DNA of 64,000 nt from Cryptobacterium curtum DSM 15641 (GTDB taxonomy: Bacteria; Actinomycetota; Coriobacteriia; Coriobacteriales; Eggerthellaceae). The translations under genes were made by a program, and so were the position numbers. Positions 56,839 to 64,000 of this stretch are shown one piece after another; within the stretch, counting starts at the first letter, position 1, and each line of letters begins with the position of its first letter. The stretch covers positions 963,501 to 1,027,500 of the forward strand of contig NC_013170.1 in assembly GCF_000023845.1 (NCBI RefSeq), given 5' to 3'. The notes beneath the pieces are model-generated. The model was not told where the DNA came from, searched no databases, and saw only the letters and a list, made by a program, of their open reading frames with translations.

Positions 56839-57972
56839 TTACACCGGAGATATGGTCGAAAGGGGTTTGTGGGCGATAAGGACACGCGGGCGGCCAGCAA
56901 GGTCCTGCGCAATACGAATGTCATCAAACCCAGCAGCAGCGGCAAGGCTGCGTGCCTGCGAAAGACAGTCCTCATGTAATTCAACCGCAAGAACGCCACC
57001 CGGGACCAACAAAGCAGGTGCTTGATCGAGCAGGCGCCGAAATACATCAAGTCCATCCTCCCCGCCATCAAGCGCCAAACGCGGCTCGAAAGCAGTTACC
57101 TCTTGATCAATCGATTGAAGAACATCCGTGGGAATATACGGAGGGTTCGAAATAACAAGATCAACTGTACCCTGCCAGTTCGGATCAACACCGTCAAGCA
57201 CGTTGCAAGACACGACGTCAACCCGATCAGATACGGAAAGATCAGCAGCATTTTCAGCGGCAAGAGCGCACGCTTCCGCAGAAATATCAGTGGCAATTAT
57301 TGAAGATGAGGGAACCTCACGCGCAAGAGAAGCAGCAATGCAACCCGTGCCGGTGCAGGCATCCACAAACCGCAGTGGCAGAGGTGCTACTGGCAGGGTA
57401 AGCGGGTTGTCTTCTGCTTCGTTTTTGTTGGTGTTAGCTCCTATAACCGCTTCGCTGTTATAGGTAGAATTACCTCGTTCTTCCAAAGCCTGCTTCAAGG
57501 CATTATCGGCAACAGTAGTAGAAGCACCAGCTGCTGTCATCTGCGCCTGTAGTTCACGCCGTAAAAGGCTTTCGCGCTCGAACGAGCGCCATTCATCAAT
57601 GCGCGGCTTGAGCTCTGATAGTGCTTCGCTCATCAGTACTTCAGTTTCCGGACGTGGTATCAGCACACCGGGACGTACCTTTATGGTAATAAAGCGAAAA
57701 TCAACTGATCCGGTAATGTATTGCAGTGGCTCCCCCGCCGCACGACGGCGGGTATACTCACGCAAAATAGTGCGTTCCTCAGCTGACAGTGGCCGGTCAA
57801 TATCGGCATAGAGCGCTATGCGACTGCAGCCAAGCGCTTCAGACACAAGCCACTGAGCTGCAAGACGGGGATTTGTATCTCCCCGATCAGAAAGATATCT
57901 TTCAATCCAGCTTAGGATTTTCCGCACGGTCCACGGCTCGCCCGCTTGCGTGCCTACCTCTTCTGCTGTCAT
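56839..57972 (-). CDS. prmC: Release-factor glutamine methyltransferase with internal insertion
   Basis: Methylates the GGQ glutamine of release factors RF1 and RF2. 377 residues versus about 280 normally. N-terminal helical domain; YITGSVDFRFITIKVRPGVL IPRPETE (105-111); SAM motif VDACTGTGCIAASLA (203-217); catalytic NPPY (276-279). Between IPRPETE and the SAM motif lie about 80 extra residues (120-200), hydrophilic, Gln/Asn/Ala-rich. It directly follows prfA (35 bases), the classical pairing of enzyme and substrate. Confidence 0.95.
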   Translation of the reverse strand: MTAEEVGTQAGEPWTVRKILSWIERYLSDRGDTNPRLAAQWLVSEALGCSRIALYADIDRPLSAEERTILREYTRRRAAGEPLQYITGSVDFRFITIKVRPGVLIPRPETEVLMSEALSELKPRIDEWRSFERESLLRRELQAQMTAAGASTTVADNALKQALEERGNSTYNSEAVIGANTNKNEAEDNPLTLPVAPLPLRFVDACTGTGCIAASLAREVPSSSIIATDISAEACALAAENAADLSVSDRVDVVSCNVLDGVDPNWQGTVDLVISNPPYIPTDVLQSIDQEVTAFEPRLALDGGEDGLDVFRRLLDQAPALLVPGGVLAVELHEDCLSQARSLAAAAGFDDIRIAQDLAGRPRVLIAHKPLSTISPV

Positions 57973-58007
57973 GTTCGTTATACCCTGAAGATCACTTACG
58001 CGTAAGA

Positions 58008-59081
58008 CTAAACAGCCTGCTCAAGCTTCTGAGCGCGATCGGCAGCCTGCAGCGCAGTAATTAAATCTTCAAGACCAGCGCCGCCAGCATTCATCAGAAT
58101 GCCATTGTAGGTACCGTTATACCCAATGCGATGGTCAGTCACGCGATCCTGCGGGCCGTTGTAGGTGCGAATTTTTTCGCTGCGATCGCCCGTACCGATT
58201 TGAGCGCGTCGTTCGGCACCTTCAGCCGCACGCTGTTCTTCCAGCATCTTTTCATACAGGCGGGCGCGCAGTACCGCCATCGCCGCAATCTTGTTCTGCA
58301 GCTGGCTTTTTTGATCCTGTGATTGCACAACCAAACCGGTTGGCAAATGAGTAATACGTACCGCTGAGTCGGTCGTATTAACGCATTGCCCGCCCGGACC
58401 ACCAGCACGATACACGTCGATACGCAGGTCTTCCTGCTTCACGTCAACTTCTACTTCATCAGCTTCTGGAAGCACAGCAACCGTTGCCGTCGAGGTATGA
58501 ATACGACCCTGGCTTTCCGTTTTTGGCACCCGCTGCACGCGATGTACGCCACTTTCAAATTTCATTTCGGAATAAACTTTGTCGCCCTTCACCTTGAACT
58601 GAATTTCCTTATAGCCGCCCGCTTCTGAAGCAGACGCGTTCAGCACTTCGATTTTCCAGCCTTTGACATCGGCAAAATGCGAATACATCTTAAAGAGATC
58701 GCCTGCAAACAGCGCCGCCTCGTCACCACCAGCACCGGCACGAATTTCCACGATGATGTCTTTATCATCTGCTGGATCAGCTGGGATAAGCATGAACTTG
58801 ATGTCATCTTCCAAACCGGGAAGCTCGTTTTCAATACGCGTAATCTCTTCCTGGGCAAACTCCCGCATATCAGCATCGGAAATCATTTCTTTAGCTTCGG
58901 CGAGATCGTCGATATCCTGCACATACGTACGCGCTGCCGTCGCAAGTGGACCTTGGTGGGCATACTCTTTCGCCAAGCGGTTATATTCTTTTTGATCTGA
59001 AATAACCGCTGGATCGCTCATACGCGTCTGTAAATCGCGATACGCTTCAATAATCTTTTCGAGCTTTTCCTTTTCCAACAT
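58008..59081 (-). CDS. prfA: Peptide chain release factor 1
   Basis: Reads UAA and UAG. 357 residues. The stop-codon recognition tripeptide region is [15 protein letters not shown], and the GGQ catalytic motif is in [17 protein letters not shown]. Length and domain order are typical. GGGG lies about 11 bases before the ATG at 59081. Heads the prfA-prmC-PNP group. Confidence 0.97.
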   Translation of the reverse strand: MLEKEKLEKIIEAYRDLQTRMSDPAVISDQKEYNRLAKEYAHQGPLATAARTYVQDIDDLAEAKEMISDADMREFAQEEITRIENELPGLEDDIKFMLIPADPADDKDIIVEIRAGAGGDEAALFAGDLFKMYSHFADVKGWKIEVLNASASEAGGYKEIQFKVKGDKVYSEMKFESGVHRVQRVPKTESQGRIHTSTATVAVLPEADEVEVDVKQEDLRIDVYRAGGPGGQCVNTTDSAVRITHLPTGLVVQSQDQKSQLQNKIAAMAVLRARLYEKMLEEQRAAEGAERRAQIGTGDRSEKIRTYNGPQDRVTDHRIGYNGTYNGILMNAGGAGLEDLITALQAADRAQKLEQAV

Positions 59082-59174
59082 ATGCTTTTACCCCATCGCA
59101 GCATGCTTCATTGGCTTACCAGACAAAGCGCCGCGAATAGACGCGGCGCTCATTTCAAGTGGTTCGCTATTCTA

Positions 59175-60092
59175 TCACGCCGAGCAGCTCTCTGCGGCGG
59201 CCTCCGCGGCAATTGCACCATCAGAAATAGCAGTAGCAACCTGCCTCAGAAGCTTTTCGCGCACATCGCCCGCCGCATAGACACCAGCAACTTCCGTTGC
59301 CCCGTTCTCTTCAGTGCGAATATAGCCGGCATCGGTCAGTGGCACCTGCCCCACAAAGGCTTCTGTATTCGGAAGTTTACCGATGGCCACGAACACCGCA
59401 CGGGTCGGGATTGTCTGTGTTTCACCCGTGTTGACATCGCGAATCACCACGCCAACAACCGCACCGTCTTGCTGCTGTAGTTCATCAACAACCTTGTTGC
59501 CATGAAATACCACGTTGTCGGCCTGAGCAACCCGATGACGATCAGCAGCAGTCGCGCGCATTTCGCCTCGACGATGAACCAGATGAACCGTATTACAGAT
59601 ACGCGATAAATAGACCGCATCGGCTGCTGCGGTGTTGCCGCCGCCAACCACTACGACATCCTGACCGCGGAAGAAATTACCGTCGCAGGTGGCGCAATAC
59701 GATACACCATGTCCAGCCAGCTCCGCTTCACCCGCAATACCAAGCTTGCGGCTGCGAGCACCGGTAGCAATAATGACTGCTTTGGCAGATACCTGACCGT
59801 TCGCTGTCGTCAGCGTTTTCACATCACCCGTAAAGTCAACAGCACTGACCGCTTCGTTGCGATACACCACTCCGAAACCGTCATCCTGCTCTTTCATGGC
59901 CATAGATAACTCAAAGCCACCAATACCACCAGGGAAACCGGGGTAATTTTCAATTTTATCAGTCTGAGCCAGCTGACCGCCCGGCATCATTTCTTCAAAC
60001 ATCACAACCGAGAGGCCTGCGCGCGCACTGTAGAGCGCCGCGGTCATACCAGCAGGACCTGCCCCGATAACAGCAATATCAAATGTCTCCAT
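59175..60092 (-). CDS. trxB: Thioredoxin reductase
   Basis: FAD/NADPH disulfide reductase of 305 residues. FDIAVIGAGPAGMTAALYSA at the N-terminus, redox-active CATC at 133-136, and the NAD(P) motif VVVVGGGNTAAADAVYLS. The start at 60092 follows AAAGGAAG; the longer frame has no site. trxA lies 330 bases upstream on the same strand. Supplies electrons for thioredoxin and, through it, the Cys-type peroxidase. Confidence 0.96.
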   Translation of the reverse strand: METFDIAVIGAGPAGMTAALYSARAGLSVVMFEEMMPGGQLAQTDKIENYPGFPGGIGGFELSMAMKEQDDGFGVVYRNEAVSAVDFTGDVKTLTTANGQVSAKAVIIATGARSRKLGIAGEAELAGHGVSYCATCDGNFFRGQDVVVVGGGNTAAADAVYLSRICNTVHLVHRRGEMRATAADRHRVAQADNVVFHGNKVVDELQQQDGAVVGVVIRDVNTGETQTIPTRAVFVAIGKLPNTEAFVGQVPLTDAGYIRTEENGATEVAGVYAAGDVREKLLRQVATAISDGAIAAEAAAESCSA

Positions 60093-60421
60093 GCTGTCTT
60101 CCTTTACTCTTGTTAATTGAACCTGTTTAAGGCACGTTATCCTTGCATTACGCATTCACTTTGTGTGAGCGATAACTTCATGCGGTAAAACCGCATGTCT
60201 ATTCTTGTTGTCTGTTCTCGACTTGCCCGCGTCGAATCACTCACCTATAGCTGTTTCCACACGCACGCAGTTGTTCACATGACCGTTAGCAAGCACACAT
60301 AGTTATTTACACAACCGTTCATGCATCACAAACGGTACATATACACGACGGGGGCGCCGCCCTTAACCAGACAACTCCCCCGTAGCATGCGCCCATCATA
60401 TGCAATGGGCTATTTATTCCG
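60093..60421 (-). other. trxA-trxB intergenic region
   Basis: 329 bases, no gene. Contains a perfect hairpin CATGCGGT-AAA-ACCGCATG at 60179-60197, a GC-rich inverted repeat ACGGGGG / CCCCCGT at 60348-60383 that may end the trxA message, and two imperfect direct copies of an AGTT-TT-ACA--ACCGTT element at about 60270-60320. Confidence 0.5.
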
Positions 60422-60730
60422 TTAATTAAAAAGATCAAGTACGGCTTGCTTTGGCTGTGCGCCGAGCGTTTGATTCTTCACTTCACCGTTTTCAAAAACA
60501 ATAAGCGTGGGAATGCTCATGACCCCATAGCGCTGCGCAATGTCAGAGCTTTCATCTACATCGAGCTTGTAAACAGCAGCTTTGCCCTCCATGTCGGTTG
60601 CAACCTCATCGATAACGGGCGACATCATCTTACAGGGGCCACACCACGTCGCAAAGAAATCAACTAAAACCGGCTTGTCAGATTTCAGAACTTTTTCCTC
60701 AAATTCCTGAGAAGAGATCTGCTGAGCCAT
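60422..60730 (-). CDS. trxA: Thioredoxin
   Basis: Small disulfide reductant, 102 residues. VLVDFFATWCGPCKMMSPV contains the active-site C30-GP-C33; cis-proline segment is VMSIPTLIVFENGE. AAAAGGAGG before the ATG. Confidence 0.97.
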   Translation of the reverse strand: MAQQISSQEFEEKVLKSDKPVLVDFFATWCGPCKMMSPVIDEVATDMEGKAAVYKLDVDESSDIAQRYGVMSIPTLIVFENGEVKNQTLGAQPKQAVLDLFN

Positions 60731-61065
60731 GATGCCTCCTTTTTTTCTGAGTACTCTTCAATACGTACTCTATCTTGTACCCTTGACACTCTAGCGCCTC
60801 TGAGCACATTGCGCACTGATAATCTTCTTTCGTCATCAATTTGTCATATTCAATTGTACACAATCGTTTTGCAAGTAATTAAAAGTCCCTGAATTTCATA
60901 CCACCACCGCTTGAACGCACAGTGGTCTTCGAATAGCAGCTGAATTACGGTGCACATAGCTGTATATAGCTGCGTATTGAACACCTTTTACACCAGCTAG
61001 GATTTCCTGTAGAAGGCATGCGCACAACAATACGCAGGGTATACTGAGGGTGATAAAGGAGTTTC
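60731..61065. other. Divergent intergenic region trxA / patatin
   Basis: 335 bases with no supported gene; holds the promoters for trxA (minus) and the patatin pair (plus). Confidence 0.4.
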
Positions 61066-62007
61066 ATGACAGATACGCACACCATTGATGCAGTAGACGA
61101 CGCTACATCTACACCACAAACCAAGAAAACCCCTGCATGGGTCAACCATGGTGTCGAACCATTTGACCTTATCCTTGAGGGTGGTGCTATGCGCAGCCTG
61201 TTTACCGCAGGTGTCACCGACCTGTTTCTCGAGCGAGGGTTACTTGCACAGCATACGATTGGAACATCAGCGGGAGCGCTGTGTGGTCTTAATTATGTCG
61301 CAGGTGATATCGGACGAAGTGCCTACCTCAACATAAATTACTGCACCGATTGGCATTATCTTTCAATGCGAAACTTTGCTCTGACCGGCAATGCGATGGG
61401 TCTCGACTTCATGTTTGATGAAATCCCCCACCGTCTTGATCCGTTTGACTTTGAAGCTTTTAATAATTCACCGATGCAACTGACTTCGGTCGCAAGCAAC
61501 CTGGAATACGGTGACGCGGACTACCATACCTTCTCTTCAGGCTACCGCCCAACAGATGAGCAGTACCTCATCGCAAGCGCAAGCATGCCCTTTGTGTCAC
61601 ATATTGTTGAAGTAGATGGCAAGAAGCTTCTTGATGGCGGTACATGCGACAGCGTCCCCTATCTCTTCAGTATGCTGCAGGGCGCAAAAAAACACGTTAT
61701 TGTACTGACCCAGGATGCAACCTATGTAAAGAAACCCTTTAAGTTAGGAGCATTAGCAAGCACACTCTATGCGAATTATCCGCTCTATGTTGAACGCTTA
61801 ACAATGCGGCCTTTTGAATACAACCTCACCTATCGACGTCTTGCGCGTATGCACGAAGCGGGTCGTGTCTTTGTTATTCAGCCACCCCAACCAGTAACCG
61901 TCAATTCCATGGAAAACAATCCCGACAAGCTATTTGATCTGTACCAGCAAGGGTACCGACAGGCCCTACTGCAATGGGAAGATCTCCAGCGTTACCTGGA
62001 GCTCTAA
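61066..62007 (+). CDS. Patatin-like phospholipase (YjjU-type)
   Basis: Ser-Asp dyad lipid acyl hydrolase of 313 residues. Oxyanion loop LILEGGAMRSLFTAGV, nucleophile elbow GTSAG with Ser68, catalytic Asp190 in LLDGGTCDSVP. Cytoplasmic, no signal. ATG at 61066 with AAAGGAG. The next gene begins 3 bases after its stop, so the two are one operon. Confidence 0.92.
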   Translation: MTDTHTIDAVDDATSTPQTKKTPAWVNHGVEPFDLILEGGAMRSLFTAGVTDLFLERGLLAQHTIGTSAGALCGLNYVAGDIGRSAYLNINYCTDWHYLSMRNFALTGNAMGLDFMFDEIPHRLDPFDFEAFNNSPMQLTSVASNLEYGDADYHTFSSGYRPTDEQYLIASASMPFVSHIVEVDGKKLLDGGTCDSVPYLFSMLQGAKKHVIVLTQDATYVKKPFKLGALASTLYANYPLYVERLTMRPFEYNLTYRRLARMHEAGRVFVIQPPQPVTVNSMENNPDKLFDLYQQGYRQALLQWEDLQRYLEL

Positions 62008-62010
62008 CAC

Positions 62011-62745
62011 ATGATATTTGTTGGTGTTACCACTCATACCACGTCATTTTCCGACCTAACCGATTCGGAACGGGTATATCTTGACGTGCTTAAACGCTGC
62101 AATATGACACCAGTACTGCTTAAGAATACTGCCGACTTTGTTGATCTTGAAGCCCAGATCGCACGCCTTGATGGGCTCGTACTTATCGGTGGTGGCGATG
62201 TACATCCGTGTCATTACGGGCGATTGATTGAAGACGATATCGAATACATGGATTTCAATCGCGACCGCGATCTCTGCGAACTGCAGCTCGCGCGCCGCGC
62301 GCACCAGATGGATCTTCCCACTCTGGGTATTTGCCGCGGTTGTCAGGTTATGAATGTCAGTCTCGGTGGCACGCTCATCAGCGATGTCAGTACGCATCAT
62401 CGCTCTCATTCGAGTACACATCAGCAAAACAAGCCCTACAATGTCGCCGTACAAACGGTGCATATACAGCCAGAAACGCGCCTGTTTGATATTTTGTTTG
62501 GCCCTCAGGCGCGTCACATTGACGATATCGATTGGGTAATTAATACCAATTCGATGCATCATCAGGCCATCGAACACCCTGCTTCGGGACTGTTTGTTAA
62601 TGCTATTGCCTCTGACGGTGTCTACGAAGGACTTGAAGATCCTGATCGCACCTTCTATATCGGTGTGCAGTGGCATCCCGAATACCTGCCCAACTGCTTA
62701 CCGTTGTTTGAAGCATTGCGCGATGCCTGTCATACCGAGGTCTAA
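62011..62745 (+). CDS. Class I glutamine-amidotransferase-like hydrolase (peptidase C26, PuuD-like)
   Basis: Probable gamma-glutamyl-gamma-aminobutyrate hydrolase or related gamma-glutamyl hydrolase. 244 residues. LVLIGGGDVHPCHYG, nucleophile Cys108 in LGICRGCQVMNVSLGG, and the His/Glu of the triad in GVQWHPEYLPN. TGGAG overlaps the end of the patatin gene and acts as ribosome site. The link to a lipid hydrolase is unexplained. Confidence 0.88.
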   Translation: MIFVGVTTHTTSFSDLTDSERVYLDVLKRCNMTPVLLKNTADFVDLEAQIARLDGLVLIGGGDVHPCHYGRLIEDDIEYMDFNRDRDLCELQLARRAHQMDLPTLGICRGCQVMNVSLGGTLISDVSTHHRSHSSTHQQNKPYNVAVQTVHIQPETRLFDILFGPQARHIDDIDWVINTNSMHHQAIEHPASGLFVNAIASDGVYEGLEDPDRTFYIGVQWHPEYLPNCLPLFEALRDACHTEV

Positions 62746-62949
62746 CAGCGTATCGAAAGTACAACCCTAACTTGCTGAGAACAGAAATGCAAAAGACAAG
62801 TTTACTAGCGCTCGGATACAGGACAGGTTGGGCAGACCTTCATAACTGCTGAAGATAGAAACACAAAAGGCAGAGCAATATACCCTGTTCCTGCTAGAGA
62901 GGCACGGATAGTGTTTACAGGAGAGAACTGCCGCAGCCGTTCTAAACAC
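62746..62949. other. Gap between the amidotransferase gene and the rRNA terminator
   Basis: About 200 bases with no supported gene; a 74-codon minus-strand frame (62767-62991) lacks a ribosome site and overlaps the terminator. Confidence 0.4.
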
Positions 62950-62971
62950 AAAAGACCCGCTAAGCGAGTCT
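62950..62971 (-). terminator. rRNA operon terminator
   Basis: AGACTCGC-TTA-GCGGGTCT with one G.T pair, followed on the minus strand by TTTTGTGTTT, about 40 bases after the 5S rRNA. Confidence 0.82.
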
Positions 62972-63009
62972 CGTAGACATCCTATAAGCACCCACCTCTT
63001 CAGTGCACG

Positions 63010-63132
<123 letters not shown>

Positions 63133-63271
63133 CGGGCGCTCAAGAGTAAGGTCTCTTTAAGGCGCGCCGGCGCCTTAATCCGAGTGTTCTTCTATGGGAC
63201 TTGTCATGCACCCTGAGGGCCGCATAGCGTCTCGATTCTTGATGTATACAAGCGCAATTGTCATATGGAAT

Positions 63272-64000
<729 letters not shown>

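Noticed and set aside
62767..62991. 74-codon minus-strand frame next to the rRNA operon
   Set aside because: Overlaps the rRNA terminator, no ribosome site, no family resemblance.

Overview
The window looks like chromosome of an anaerobic Coriobacteriia member, probably Eggerthellaceae with mid-range GC (a Cryptobacterium-like organism would fit; the genus is a guess). Reasons: a membrane-bound uptake [NiFe] hydrogenase, a Tat-exported flavoprotein reductase divergent from a LuxR regulator with a large membrane domain, a cai/fix-type acyl-CoA reduction locus, rubrerythrin, and a mixture of AT- and GC-ending codons. Genes are dense and occur on both strands.

Layout: 1-11.1 kb holds housekeeping genes (priA, metK, an ATP-grasp-like protein, a DUF1461-like membrane protein, gltX, a multi-cluster iron-sulfur protein, mfd). 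11.5-18.3 kb holds nth, a Cys-type glutathione peroxidase, the hydrogenase operon (small subunit, large subunit, cytochrome b; maturation protease beyond a terminator) and rubrerythrin. 18.6-25.3 kb holds pheA, a HhH-GPD glycosylase, an Rrf2 regulator, an AAA+-like protein without a P-loop, a HAD phosphatase, a 38-codon scar of an ABC transporter and a DHA2 exporter. 25.6-30.1 kb holds the reductase/LuxR pair and a TIM-barrel-like protein. ilvE and tRNA-Asp follow.

31.7-47.8 kb is a two-sided catabolic island: CoA ligase, Cys-rich protein, acyl-CoA dehydrogenase, CoA transferase and LysR on the plus strand; MFS transporter, acyl-CoA dehydrogenase, FixX, FixC, FixB, FixA and a CaiA-like dehydrogenase on the minus strand, ending at a divergent TetR. 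It resembles the carnitine cai/fix system but has no enoyl-CoA hydratase and no betaine transporter in the window. An attractive reading (inference) is that H2 oxidised by the hydrogenase feeds menaquinone, and FixABCX passes electrons to an enoyl-CoA formed from an imported unsaturated acid.

47.8-54.9 kb is a complete branched-chain amino acid operon, ilvD-ilvB-ilvN-ilvC-leuA, behind a T-box leader with an overlapping terminator. 55-60.7 kb holds pyrE, purine nucleoside phosphorylase, prmC (with a large insertion), prfA, trxB and trxA. 61-62.7 kb is a patatin/class-I amidotransferase pair. The right end is an rRNA operon read leftwards: 5S and the 3' part of 23S.
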